From Methanosarcina siciliae T4/M (GTDB lineage Archaea > Halobacteriota > Methanosarcinia > Methanosarcinales > Methanosarcinaceae): a DNA stretch of 64,000 nt. The notes under the pieces were generated by a model, which saw only the letters and a program-made list of their open reading frames with translations, was not told the origin of the DNA and searched no databases. The DNA lies in contig NZ_CP009506.1 of the NCBI RefSeq assembly GCF_000970085.1, positions 2,046,001 through 2,110,000 of the forward strand, given 5' to 3'. Below, piece after piece: positions 46,041 through 54,920 of this stretch. Every line of letters begins with the position of its first letter. Within the stretch, counting starts at the first letter, position 1. A program made the position numbers and the translations under genes.

Positions 46041-46275
46041 AAAGATCTTTTCATTTCTTTTTTCTCTTCTTTTTTCCAGCTTGGTTTCTTTTGTTCCAGT
46101 TTTACTTCTCTTATCCCTATATTCTTTTTTATTGTCCTAGTCTTACTTCTCTTATTCGTCTATTCTTTTTGTTCTCTATTCCTTTCTCTTATTCTTCTAT
46201 TCTTTTTTGTTCCATATTCTTTCTCTTATTCTTCCTTTCTTTTTTCTTGTTCTACTGTTCTCATTCCTTTTCCCT
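46041..46275 (+). repeat. Pyrimidine-rich tandem tract, likely terminator
   Basis: About 230 bases of almost pure C/T on this strand, with repeated TCTCTTATTCTTCTATTCTTTT units. It directly follows the aminotransferase gene. Open frames here encode only Phe/Ser/Leu runs and are not genes. Confidence 0.7.
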
Positions 46276-46558
46276 ATTTCCGTAATAACACTGCAAACTT
46301 TGGGAATATTTATATTGGGGCATCCCATACCCTGATATGAAGAAATGTGCTTATTGCAACTATTCCGCAGCCTGCTGATCAATATTATTTTGCAATGACC
46401 TTTTTTCCCGGTTATGTTGCCGGAACATTTCTGTCCATTGAAATTACACACTGAAAAACTGTCTGTATCAAAAAGTATGTGCCACCGAATGGTGAATTTC
46501 TGGACATTTTCACAAAAATAGCTTCTGAAGAAAGGTATGAAAAAGAGCTGTGTGCCTT

Positions 46559-47470
46559 ATGCCTGTAACTAAAGTACCTCTTGCATTCATGTCTGTTTTT
46601 TTGTTATTGAGCCCTGCTTCCGGTTCGTTCATCCCGGCGGCAAACGGGTCAAATAGCTATTTTTACGAAAGCTCAAACTCAATAGAAGTTCTTCTGCTGG
46701 AAACCATCGAACCCCCTGCCCTGCTTTTCGTCCCTGAGTCCGCGGACCCTCTCACAGGAAGCAGAGACGGAAACAATAAAAAACTTGAGAAAATGAGCCC
46801 CTTCTTGATCCTGATAGCGGGCATCCTTGCAGGTTTTAACCCCTGCTTGCTTGCAGTAATGGCTTTTCTGGCTTCTGTCACTCTTGCCCAGGCAGGGGGG
46901 AGAAACGAGATGCTCAAAATCACCCTGGGATTTTCTGCGGGCATTTTCACCATGTACATGTTTGCAGGAATAAGCATTTTGAGTACTGTCAGTTTCCTGC
47001 CTGAATTTCGGAGCCATTTTACGGCGATTACGATCCTGTTGACTGCCCTCCTCGGGTTCTGGCACATTTATGATGCATACTGGCTTAGAACACATGCAAA
47101 GTCTACCTTCAGGACCCCGAAATCCCTGAAGGACTTTATGAGCCGTATGGGTGAAAAAAATCTCCTGCTTCTGTCTTTCCTTGCAGGGAGCATGTTTTCT
47201 CTGGTCAAAGCCCCCTGCGTAGGAGCAATCTATCTCTCAATCCTGAGTATGATGGCAGTAAAAACCGATATTATAAGAGGAATAATATACATGGGGATCT
47301 ACAACTTTGGCCTTCTGCTCCCAGTAATGTGCCTTGGCCTTTTGCTGTCCTTCGGGTTAAGCCCGAAAAAAGTCACCGAATTCCGTGAAAAAAGAAGGGT
47401 GGAGATAAGGCTGATAACAGGGCTGATACTTATTGTTCTTGCCCTGCTGATGCAGCTAAGGATACTCTAA
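46559..47470 (+). CDS. CcdA/DsbD-type membrane thiol transporter
   Basis: The 303-residue protein has a signal-like N-terminus and a soluble stretch of about 55 residues. About six membrane helices follow, holding the paired Cys of the CcdA core: AGFNPCLLAVMAF in the first and KAPCVGAIY in the fourth. It moves reducing equivalents across the membrane to extracytoplasmic thiol proteins. A GTG 9 bases upstream is an alternative start; the ATG gives a better signal peptide. No partner thioredoxin lies next to it. Confidence 0.85.
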   Translation: MPVTKVPLAFMSVFLLLSPASGSFIPAANGSNSYFYESSNSIEVLLLETIEPPALLFVPESADPLTGSRDGNNKKLEKMSPFLILIAGILAGFNPCLLAVMAFLASVTLAQAGGRNEMLKITLGFSAGIFTMYMFAGISILSTVSFLPEFRSHFTAITILLTALLGFWHIYDAYWLRTHAKSTFRTPKSLKDFMSRMGEKNLLLLSFLAGSMFSLVKAPCVGAIYLSILSMMAVKTDIIRGIIYMGIYNFGLLLPVMCLGLLLSFGLSPKKVTEFREKRRVEIRLITGLILIVLALLMQLRIL

Positions 47471-47528
47471 AAAAGATATTCTAACAAGGTACTCTATACT
47501 TATAAACTCTAAAAATTCAGATAAGGAA

Positions 47529-48542
47529 TCAGAGCGTGGGCTCCTCATCCGGTCCTTCTGTTGAGGGCTCTTCTGAAGCCCGAAGGCGCTTTTCTTCAAT
47601 CATTTCCAGAAGTCTGTCCACTACTTCTTCGATTCCTTCTCCGGTAATTGTGGAGATGTTCAGTTCGATCTCGTCCATTTTCCTGAACTCCGGCCTGTCA
47701 GCTTTGTTGGCAACAACGAGCAGGGGAAGGTCAAAATTTTCCCTGATTTCGGCAAGCAGGCGTTTCTGGTCCTCAATCTCATATCCGCAGCTCTCACTCG
47801 GATCGATAATGAACATTACAACTGCATCCAGGAAGTGGATTGCGGTAATCGCCTGGCGTTCAATATCGTTTCTCTCCGCCATCGGGCGGTCAAGGAGCCC
47901 GGGGGTATCCATGACCTGATAGCGGACTCCATCCCTTATGAAGTGGCCGATTGTTACTCCTTTTGTTGTGAAGGGGTATGGGGCTATTTCCGGGCTTGCT
48001 CCGGTAATTTTCGAAACAAAACTTGATTTTCCTACGTTTGGATAGCCCGCAATTACAATAGTGGGTTCGTCCCGGACATCAGGAAGTTTCCTGAGGATGT
48101 TTCTTGCTTCATTCAGGAAGAGAAGGTCCTTATTGATGGACTTGATTATGGAGGCAAGCCTTCCGAAGGCTTCTTTCCTGATAGGTTCGGGGGTATCGGC
48201 CTCCCTCATTTTTCCTACATAACTTCTTGCAACCTCATGGATCTTCCTGCTTGCCCAGTCAATGGAGGCCAGGGACATCTTGAGTTTTTCTACGCCCACA
48301 AGGATGTCGGTCAGTTCGTAATAGAATCTGGGCAGCTGTTCAAAACTTGGAAAACGCCGGACTATGTTTGCAAGGTTATCCGTGAAAATGTTTGCAGCTG
48401 TCAGCAACATGGACTCATTAGCCCTGAGCCGGCTTTCCCTCCCCTCAATAGTTTTCCCGGACATTGCTCTTGCTGCCCGTTTGAAAGCTTTATTGGTTAA
48501 CTCCTCGGAAGTAGGAACTGTGTGAATTTTTTCAAATATCAT
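47529..48542 (-). CDS. NOG1-family GTPase
   Basis: The 337-residue GTPase is related to Nog1, a ribosome-assembly factor. A long helical N-terminal domain (about 1-155, including the family segment TVPTSEEL near the start) precedes the G domain. The G motifs are G1 AGYPNVGKSSFV, switch region TTKGVTIGH, G3 DTPGLLDRP and G4 VVANKADRPEF. It ends in an acidic, disordered tail (EEPSTEGPDEEP). It probably acts in large-subunit biogenesis. It is monocistronic, with a TATA-like CTATATAG about 30 bases upstream. Confidence 0.92.
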   Translation of the reverse strand: MIFEKIHTVPTSEELTNKAFKRAARAMSGKTIEGRESRLRANESMLLTAANIFTDNLANIVRRFPSFEQLPRFYYELTDILVGVEKLKMSLASIDWASRKIHEVARSYVGKMREADTPEPIRKEAFGRLASIIKSINKDLLFLNEARNILRKLPDVRDEPTIVIAGYPNVGKSSFVSKITGASPEIAPYPFTTKGVTIGHFIRDGVRYQVMDTPGLLDRPMAERNDIERQAITAIHFLDAVVMFIIDPSESCGYEIEDQKRLLAEIRENFDLPLLVVANKADRPEFRKMDEIELNISTITGEGIEEVVDRLLEMIEEKRLRASEEPSTEGPDEEPTL

Positions 48543-49149
48543 ATTTTCTAACCCTCTGGGGGCTCTGTTAATCTATATAGTGGTTTTTCTGAGTGAGGAA
48601 GTTTAGCAGAAAAATTTAAAGTCCGTAAGCAAAAGTTTTTTAAAAGTTCCTGAGCGGAGTTTTTCTACTTTTCTCATCCGGATTCTTTAAACAGCGCTTC
48701 TCTCCAGGCTTTTTATGCCCAAAAACTTATACGATCCCGGAAAACTGTCACGAAGGATAATTAAGTTATGGGTTTAGCGGCATACGCAATTATATATAAC
48801 TTCAAATCATAATGGTTTCTTTCTATCAAGCTCGATCTGGAGCAGTATTCATGAAATGTAAAATACTGTCTGATTTACATTTGTTTGTTGGCTGCTCAAT
48901 AATCGATTACAATTATGGTTCTATAAGGAATTTTAGTTTTTACAACACTTAAATACAGGCAGGAAAAAGACTGTATTATTCAGCAGAACCGGATTTTATT
49001 TATATTTGTAATTGTAATTTGTATTAAGGATTTATAATCATTAATTATGGTAAATTAAGATTATGATAAATTAAGGTATATATCATTATACAATTCTTGA
49101 TGTATGTACTTCATCCTGATACAAGGTATATGAAATTGATGGTGGTAGT
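48543..49149. other. Intergenic region
   Basis: 600 bases with several TATA-like boxes (ATTATATATAAC near 48790, AAGGTATATATC near 49074) and no convincing gene. A 46-codon frame from 48812 starts about 15 bases after the first TATA box and lacks a ribosome binding site. Repeated ATTATGGTAAATTAAGATTATG runs precede the CBS-domain gene. Confidence 0.45.
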
Positions 49150-50025
49150 ATGGAACTCACTCCGATTCAAAAAGACATTATTATTGCATTAATCAACCTT
49201 CAGCGGCAAAAAGACAGGGCAATCAAAGGGGAAGAAATTGCCGAAGTTATCCAGAGAAACCCTGGTACGGTCCGCAACCAGATGCAGTTACTAAAGGCCC
49301 TTGGGCTGGTTGAAGGCGTACCCGGGCCAAAGGGGGGTTATAAACCAACAGGGGCAGCATATGATGCTTTGCGCATCCAGCAGTTGACAAATGAATCCGT
49401 TGTCCCCCTCTACAGGAATAATGTGATCGTTAACGGGGCAACAGCTGCAGAAATCAGCTTTACGACCGTCCGGAATCCCGATGCCTGTAATGGGGTAATC
49501 AGGGTAATAGGTAATATCAAGGACTTTGTAATGGACGACAAGCTACAGGTAGGGCCAACCCCTGTAAACCGCCTCATAGTCCGGGGAGAAGTTACTGGAA
49601 GGGATGACACCAACAACTCAATCCTTTTTAACATTACAGAAATGATTTCCCTGCCCAAAAAACATGTCAAACATTATATGAAGTATCCTCCGCTGCTTGT
49701 GAACTTCAATGCCAGTATTCAGGAAGCTACAAGGCTCTTTATCCGGAATAACGTACACGGAGCTCCCGTGGAAGACAAAGGAAAAATCGTGGGGATAATT
49801 ACCTATACTGATATTGCACATGCAATTGCCCAGGGAAAGCCCAATGTCAAGGTCAAGGACATAATGACAAAAGAGCTGATAACGGTTGACGGGGACATGC
49901 AGCTCTATGATGTGGTAAAACTCTTCCACAAGTATAATGTGGGAAGGCTTATTGTAACAATCAACGGAGTTCCCAAAGGGACCCTGTCAAAAACCGATGT
50001 GCTGAACGAACTCGCGGTATATTGA
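49150..50025 (+). CDS. CBS-domain transcriptional regulator
   Basis: The 291-residue protein has three parts. An N-terminal winged helix (IIIALINLQRQKDRAIKGEEIAEVIQRNPGTVRNQMQLLKALGLV) is followed by a middle beta-rich domain. A C-terminal CBS pair (FIRNNVHGAPVEDKGKIVGIITYTDIAHAI and DVVKLFHKYNVGRLIVTINGVPKGTLSKTDVL) completes it. CBS pairs bind adenine nucleotides, so it probably senses cellular energy or SAM and controls transcription. The ATG follows GGTGG. It is monocistronic. Confidence 0.9.
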   Translation: MELTPIQKDIIIALINLQRQKDRAIKGEEIAEVIQRNPGTVRNQMQLLKALGLVEGVPGPKGGYKPTGAAYDALRIQQLTNESVVPLYRNNVIVNGATAAEISFTTVRNPDACNGVIRVIGNIKDFVMDDKLQVGPTPVNRLIVRGEVTGRDDTNNSILFNITEMISLPKKHVKHYMKYPPLLVNFNASIQEATRLFIRNNVHGAPVEDKGKIVGIITYTDIAHAIAQGKPNVKVKDIMTKELITVDGDMQLYDVVKLFHKYNVGRLIVTINGVPKGTLSKTDVLNELAVY

Positions 50026-50297
50026 AAAGGTAATCGGTGTCTTAAAGCTGGATCAGTTTATTGAACTCGGGCTCACCTAATTAAAACCTGGGTCCTTTTT
50101 TTGAAACCCCAATTAATTTGTTGAAATAAGGCTCAGCTAATTGGCTCAGCTAATTAATACTAAGACCTCTTATTGAAACCGAAACCATCTGGTTGAAACT
50201 GTAATTAACAAAGGAAATGCCAGACAGGGGACAGAAGTCCGGGTTTTTAAGATATCCTCATCTCGTATTTAATCTCTTTATATCAGTGTCTCTCCAT

Positions 50298-50612
50298 TTA
50301 GTCTCTTTTCATTTTTTCGTGTCTGGAAACGAGCTCTGCCGCAATCTCGTCAAGGGTAACATTGTTTGCTGCAAGCAGTACCAGTAGATGGAAAATCAGG
50401 TCCGAGCTTTCCGAGACTATTTCTTTATGGTCTTCATTTCTGACTGCAAGGATGGTTTCAATGGATTCCTCTCCCACTTTCTCAAGGATTTTGTTCATGC
50501 CTTTGCGATGGTTCAGGAGTTTGCAGACATATGAATTTTCGTCATAGTTCTCTTTTCGGTCCAGGATTATCTCGTACACCCTGTTTAAAATGGATAAGTC
50601 AGCCTCCGGCAT
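50298..50612 (-). CDS. hisE: Phosphoribosyl-ATP pyrophosphatase
   Basis: Second step of histidine synthesis. The 104-residue all-alpha MazG-like protein has the metal-binding EKVGEESIETILAV and ESSDLIFHLLVLLAANNV segments characteristic of HisE. It is a stand-alone enzyme rather than a HisIE fusion. The other his genes are not in the window. It lies downstream of the dehydratase gene on the same strand with a 74-base gap. Confidence 0.93.
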   Translation of the reverse strand: MPEADLSILNRVYEIILDRKENYDENSYVCKLLNHRKGMNKILEKVGEESIETILAVRNEDHKEIVSESSDLIFHLLVLLAANNVTLDEIAAELVSRHEKMKRD

Positions 50613-50686
50613 TCTAACACCTGTTCAAGATAAATAGCAGTTATAATAATCATGAAAAATAAAAAGAAGTAAAAACAGGAGGGTTT

Positions 50687-51982
50687 TCAAACCTTCCTGG
50701 GGTCGGTAATTTCTCCCGTAAGGGCGGATGCTCCTGCGGTTGCAGGGGAAGAAAGGTAGACAAATGATTCTGCGCTTCCTTCTCTGCCCTTGAAGTTGCG
50801 GTTGGAAGTTGCAAGCCCGACTTCTCCCGGGCCGAGGAGGCCGAAAGAGCCGCCCATGCAGGGTCCGCAGCAGGGAGATTCTACGATTGCGCCGGCATTC
50901 ATGAGTTTTTCAATATATCCGGCTTTTAAGAGTTTCATATACTCGGTTTTCGAAGCAGGCACAACAAGGAGGCGCAAACCTTTTGCAACCGGCTCATCGC
51001 CCATGATGTCGGCCATTATCTTGATGTCTTCAAACCTGCCGTTCGTACAGGAGCCCATAAAGATCTGGTCAAGCTTCGTGCCCTCAACTTCGCTTACCGG
51101 TTTTACGTTATCCACATTGTGAGGACAGGCTACCTGGGGTTCAAGGTCAGAGACATCGTAGTGCCTGATGTCCAGGTATTTAGCCCCTTCATCGGACTTC
51201 CAGTATGGGTCAAGTTTGTAGCCCGGAATCCTCTCCTGAAGGTATGCTTCGGTAACTTCATCGGCTTCGATAATTCCTGCCTTTCCTCCCATCTCGATTG
51301 CCATATTGGAGATAGTCATTCGCTCGGGAATGGAGAGGGAACGGATGGTTGAACCTGCATACTCGGCTGCCATATACCTGGCACCTTCCACTCCTACATC
51401 TCCTATAAGGTGCAGGATAAGGTCTTTGGAGTAAACACGGTCTGGCAGTTTGCCTTCAACTTCAAAACGGAAGGTATCAGGAACCCTGAACCAGAGTTTG
51501 CCTGTAGCAAAAACGGCTGCCATGTCAGTAGACCCTATGCCGGTAGAAAATGCCCCTAAAGACCCGTATGCGCAGGTATGGGAGTCAGAGCCCACAATAA
51601 GGTCTCCGGGCAGCACATGCCCTTTTTCGGGCAGAACCTGATGGCAGACTCCTTCATAAACATCGTAGTTTAAAATGCCCTGCTCTTTTGCAAACTTCCT
51701 GAGCATGATGTGGTTTTCAGCGGCATTAATCGAGTCTGCAGGGACCTGGTGATCGAAAATGATTACGATTTTGCTGGGATCCCAGACTTTTTTTTCTTCT
51801 TCATCTCTCATGATTTCGTAAAAGCCCTGGACTGCCAGCGGACCTGTGATGTCGTGGGTCATTGCCAGGTCTATGTTTGCCAGTACGAAATCCCCGGCTT
51901 TCACGGGAGTTCCAGAGGCCTTCGAAAAGATCTTCTCCGAAACGGTCATCGGACGGTTGTCACTACCAGACATTCCGGTCAT
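50687..51982 (-). CDS. 3-isopropylmalate / homoaconitate dehydratase large subunit
   Basis: The 431-residue aconitase-superfamily large subunit has three [4Fe-4S] Cys ligands: one in MGSCTNGR and two in SPCCGPCMGG. It also shows FDHQVPAD, VGSDSHTCAYGSLGAF and the TSNRNFKGREG segment. In methanogens such paralogues serve leucine synthesis or the homocitrate route to coenzyme B; sequence alone cannot decide. The matching small subunit is not adjacent. The start at 51982 lies about 25 bases after a TATA-like TTTATTTATTAG, so a short leader is likely. Confidence 0.88.
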   Translation of the reverse strand: MTGMSGSDNRPMTVSEKIFSKASGTPVKAGDFVLANIDLAMTHDITGPLAVQGFYEIMRDEEEKKVWDPSKIVIIFDHQVPADSINAAENHIMLRKFAKEQGILNYDVYEGVCHQVLPEKGHVLPGDLIVGSDSHTCAYGSLGAFSTGIGSTDMAAVFATGKLWFRVPDTFRFEVEGKLPDRVYSKDLILHLIGDVGVEGARYMAAEYAGSTIRSLSIPERMTISNMAIEMGGKAGIIEADEVTEAYLQERIPGYKLDPYWKSDEGAKYLDIRHYDVSDLEPQVACPHNVDNVKPVSEVEGTKLDQIFMGSCTNGRFEDIKIMADIMGDEPVAKGLRLLVVPASKTEYMKLLKAGYIEKLMNAGAIVESPCCGPCMGGSFGLLGPGEVGLATSNRNFKGREGSAESFVYLSSPATAGASALTGEITDPRKV

Positions 51983-52772
51983 GGGGATAACTGGAGCTTT
52001 CTAATAAATAAATTTAATTGCTGAGCCGGAATGGAAATGGGGTTCAGGACAAGGATAAGGCATGTTTCTTTAGTATTTTTTTCAGTATATCTTTCTTAAA
52101 TGCGGGGTGCTTTGACGGTTATTTTTTATCCGGGTGGCAGGCCGGTCAAACCCGCGTGACGCAGGGAAAGAAAACTGAAATTCTTTTTCCGGGACTCCGT
52201 AATCGTGGGTGGTCCACCTTTACATGATTGATACATGATTGATATTTTTGAAAAAAAACAAGTCTGACTCAAACTCCGGGATTCTGCCCCGCCCGAATTT
52301 CGCTTCGGGAGCACGAGGTCTGTTTCGCTCCGCTCAAGCAGACTAAAATTCGGGGTATTCTGATTTGTACAACCATATTCACTATATTCTGTCGTTCTTG
52401 TCCCGCTCGACGCAGGAGAGCGGTCTTTCCCAAATAGACGAAAAAGAACAAAGAAGGAATAAAAGCTAGCAAATAAAATATTAATTGAACGGAAATAAAC
52501 TAACAGGTAAAAATGACCGGAAGGCACTATAACTCCTGTTTTTTGCTTTTTCTTCTTTTTTGTGAAGGGCCGCCAGACAGGTTGGCGGAGGTGCTGATAT
52601 GTATCTGTGAATTTTAATGAGGGTTCTAGGGGAAGATATGAATTGTCTGTTCCTTTTTGAGTTGCAGCTTTGACAGATTCAGACAGAGATTATAGTTCCG
52701 AACTTAGTTTTCGGATATCCGGATATATCAACCGGTTAATACGGGATCACCGAATAGTGTCTCAATTGATTA
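51983..52772. other. Intergenic region with dispersed element and T-rich stretch
   Basis: There is no gene in about 790 bases; frames seen here are shadows of repeat DNA. It includes copy 3 of the dispersed element (52289-52347). A short inverted piece GCCGCCAGACAGGTTGGCGG (52568-52587) lies downstream. Confidence 0.5.
52289..52347 (-). repeat. Dispersed element, copy 3 (short, inverted)
   Basis: On the minus strand it reads AGTCTGCTTGAGCGGAGCGA, then AACAGACC, then a CCCGAAGCGAAATTCGGG hairpin. It shares the GTCTG/CAGAC and CCCGA/TCGGG stems with copies at 10185 and 37911 but lacks their middle section. Confidence 0.65.
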
Positions 52773-53609
52773 TTAATTGATTATTTTTGTAACTCCTTTG
52801 CTGTCGTGAACCACATAAACACATGTGCCTTTTTCCAGATTATTTCTGGCAATCTCCAGCCCTTCTTTGCCTTTTTCAAAATCTTCGTATTTTTCGTACA
52901 TTGCAAGCGTGTCCTCAAGTTCCGCGATATATCTGGAGAGCAGGGCCTCTGCAAGTTTCCGGCTTTCTTCCGTAGAAATATGCCCTCCAAGCCCTTCACA
53001 TTCGCAGGTGTACAGTTTAAGCCCTTCAATGTAAAATGGATAGGTGCTGCAGAGCATCGGGCGAACGGGATAAATCCTGCACCTGTTTGTTTCTTTTTCG
53101 AGGAAAATGCAGTCTCCATTCCTTTTTTGCCTGAGCATCCAGCCGTAGGCATGGATATTGCCCTCAGAGTCAATGTCCTCCTTCAGGAGCTCAAACAGCG
53201 GGGAGGTTTCCGAAAACGGCTCTTCATCTGTTTTTGATATTTCCGGTTGTACGAAAGAAATTTCTCTATCAATTTCTCTGTCTCTATCTTCTTCCTTGTT
53301 TCCGGTTTCTTCGGGCTGGCAGGTTTCAGGGATAAGGGGGCCTGCAATCTCAAGTTTTGAAAGCCCTGTGTGTTTCTGTATTTTCTCAATTTCCGGAGGA
53401 GTCAACACTACCCGGTTGTCCCCAAAAGCCCGCCGGCAGCACTTCCCGCAGTACTGGCAGGAAAAACCCGTTTTTTCGAGTTCGTGTGCAAGCTTTTCAG
53501 GGTCAAGCCGGCGAGCCATCTCAATTTCTTTTTTGAGGGAGGCGATAAGAATGAGCTGATACTTTGTTTTTCCGGATTTTTGTTGACTGTCTGAACTGGA
53601 TTCTTCCAT
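52773..53609 (-). CDS. YkgJ-type cysteine-cluster protein
   Basis: The 278-residue protein has an N-terminal Cys cluster FSCQYCGKCCRR and a C-terminal set in RCRIYPVRPMLCSTYPF and YTCECEGLGG, matching the YkgJ/zinc- or iron-chelating family. Between them is an unusual acidic insert of about 55 residues (…EETGNKEEDRDREIDREISF…). Function is unknown. The reading frame is open to 53849. ATG 53609 is a compromise; ATG 53519 and 53696 are alternatives. Confidence 0.75.
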   Translation of the reverse strand: MEESSSDSQQKSGKTKYQLILIASLKKEIEMARRLDPEKLAHELEKTGFSCQYCGKCCRRAFGDNRVVLTPPEIEKIQKHTGLSKLEIAGPLIPETCQPEETGNKEEDRDREIDREISFVQPEISKTDEEPFSETSPLFELLKEDIDSEGNIHAYGWMLRQKRNGDCIFLEKETNRCRIYPVRPMLCSTYPFYIEGLKLYTCECEGLGGHISTEESRKLAEALLSRYIAELEDTLAMYEKYEDFEKGKEGLEIARNNLEKGTCVYVVHDSKGVTKIIN

Positions 53610-54198
53610 ATACAGGTTCCTGTACTGCAGGTAGATCAAACTAACGCAGGTGGCGATTGCTGGTAGAAAAAGAGTGTCTGAAGGGGATGCGGGCATGGAT
53701 AATAAATTTTCGTGATTGACATCAAACAGATAGCCATATTTTTTAAGACAGTTAAAACATAAATTAATGCGGTGGAACCTTAGCCTCCAACGAATTTTTG
53801 TCTTTTTGTTGTGATGCCCTTGAACCTGATATTCCCCGCCTGCCTGCACTCACAGGTGAGGAATATACAGCGTTGCAAGTTTATTCATCGATTTAGGAGG
53901 CGTTTTTTGTTTTTGTCTGTTCGCTTAGACATATAACTGTATGACAAGCTCCTATTTAATACTTTTCATATACTTCATAATATTTGATGTTATTATATTT
54001 ATTATTTGTATTACTTACTGGAAATACGATATGTGAAAATATATTCTTTATTACAGAAAAACAGTTTTAATTTGAAAGTGTTTTTAACGCGGAATTTCAA
54101 GACTCAATTTGATCGTTTATTCTATTGCCTGTCAATTATATCTCCTTTTTTTCTTGCCATCAAACTTTTTTATATTAGTTTCTAAGTGAAAAAAACAT
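53610..54198. other. AT-rich intergenic region
   Basis: No gene is seen. It includes the upstream extension of the cysteine-cluster reading frame, judged non-coding, and AT-rich sequence leading to the nikR promoter. Confidence 0.4.
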
Positions 54199-54233
54199 AT
54201 ATAGTAATACGTATATTACTATATGTAGTACTA
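54199..54233 (+). promoter_or_regulatory. Palindrome at the nikR promoter
   Basis: ATATAGTAATA (54199-54209) and its exact reverse complement TATTACTATAT (54214-54224) flank a CGTA spacer. A second palindrome TAGTACTA (54226-54233) follows at once. They lie 33-67 bases before the nikR start, overlapping where the TATA box should be. This is a plausible autoregulatory operator. Confidence 0.5.
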
Positions 54234-54265
54234 TCCAGGCAAATTTGAAATTACCGATAGGTGAT

Positions 54266-54691
54266 ATGATGGAAACAGAACTCATGAGGATAGGGATTTC
54301 TCTTCCCGACATCCTTCTTGGTGAATTTGATGAGATTATTGGAAAAAGAGGTTATTCCTCCCGCTCTGAAGGCATAAGAGATGCCATAAGGAGTTATATT
54401 TCCTATTATGAGTGGATGAACGGCATTAAAGGACATCGTGTCGGGACAATTGCATTCGTTTACGATCACACAAAGCGAGGGCTTTCAAATTCCCTAACTG
54501 ATATTCAGCACCACTACTCCCACCTGATCAAGTCTTCAATACACATTCACCTCAACCACGAAGACTGTTTTGAAGTAGTTATCCTTAATGGAGACGGCAA
54601 GGAAATAGCAGAACTTTCCGAGGCTATGATGGTTCTCAAAGGGGTAAAATTCTCCAGGCTCACAACCGTAGCTTCAAATGAAAATATTTGA
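54266..54691 (+). CDS. nikR: NikR-family nickel-responsive regulator
   Basis: The 141-residue protein has an N-terminal ribbon-helix-helix DNA-binding domain (RIGISLPDILLGEFDEIIGKRGYSSRSEGIRDAIRSYI). An ACT-like nickel-binding domain follows. The four nickel ligands known from E. coli NikR are recognisable: a His in IQHHYSHL, two His in SIHIHL, and the Cys in EDCFEV. It would repress nickel uptake when nickel is ample, important for F430 and hydrogenase synthesis. ATG 54266 is used because GGTGAT precedes it. No nickel transporter is adjacent. Confidence 0.92.
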   Translation: MMETELMRIGISLPDILLGEFDEIIGKRGYSSRSEGIRDAIRSYISYYEWMNGIKGHRVGTIAFVYDHTKRGLSNSLTDIQHHYSHLIKSSIHIHLNHEDCFEVVILNGDGKEIAELSEAMMVLKGVKFSRLTTVASNENI

Positions 54692-54734
54692 CCTTTCATA
54701 TGAGATGCAAATTAATATATCGGGAGCTTAAAGC

Positions 54735-54797
54735 AGCCAAACTTCCAGATCTCATTCGGTGAGCATATTCCGAAACTTCAGGTTCGAGTCCTTCAGG
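54735..54797 (+). pseudogene. Degenerate tRNA-like 3' half
   Basis: The stretch contains AGATCTCATTCGGTGAGC, a possible variable-arm TTCGG/CCGAA pair, and CAGGTTCGAGTCC, which reads like a T-arm loop. The T-stem pairs only partly and no acceptor stem or CCA site can be formed. It resembles a decayed type II (Leu- or Ser-like) tRNA; confidence is low. Confidence 0.25.
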
Positions 54798-54801
54798 AAA
54801 T

Positions 54802-54915
54802 GTGAAGAATAAAATTAAAATCCTGCTGGTAGCCGATATCCACTCAAACCTTGAAGCCCTCCAGCCCCGGATTCAATCAGCAAGCTTTATATTCGGAGAC
54901 TCAATTAAAAGTTAG
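54802..54915 (+). pseudogene. N-terminal fragment of a metallophosphoesterase
   Basis: A 37-residue frame from GTG 54802 begins with IKILLVADIHSNLEAL, matching the first metal-binding motif (DxH) of calcineurin-like phosphoesterases of the YfcE/MJ0936 kind. It departs from the family after 22 residues and ends at TAG. The rest of the gene is missing, so it is a remnant, lying just upstream of the ACT-domain gene. Confidence 0.6.
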
Positions 54916-54920
54916 TTTGT

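Noticed and set aside
46091..46285. 64-codon frame of Phe/Ser/Leu
   Set aside because: Pure consequence of the pyrimidine tract.
46336..46452. Possible tiny Cys-rich ORF (MKKCAYCNYSAAC) after a TATA box
   Set aside because: Ends after 13 codons; continuation needs a frameshift and the family is unknown, so not supportable.
48812..48952. 46-codon frame shortly after a TATA box
   Set aside because: No ribosome binding site, no conserved pattern; leaderless translation is possible but unsupported.
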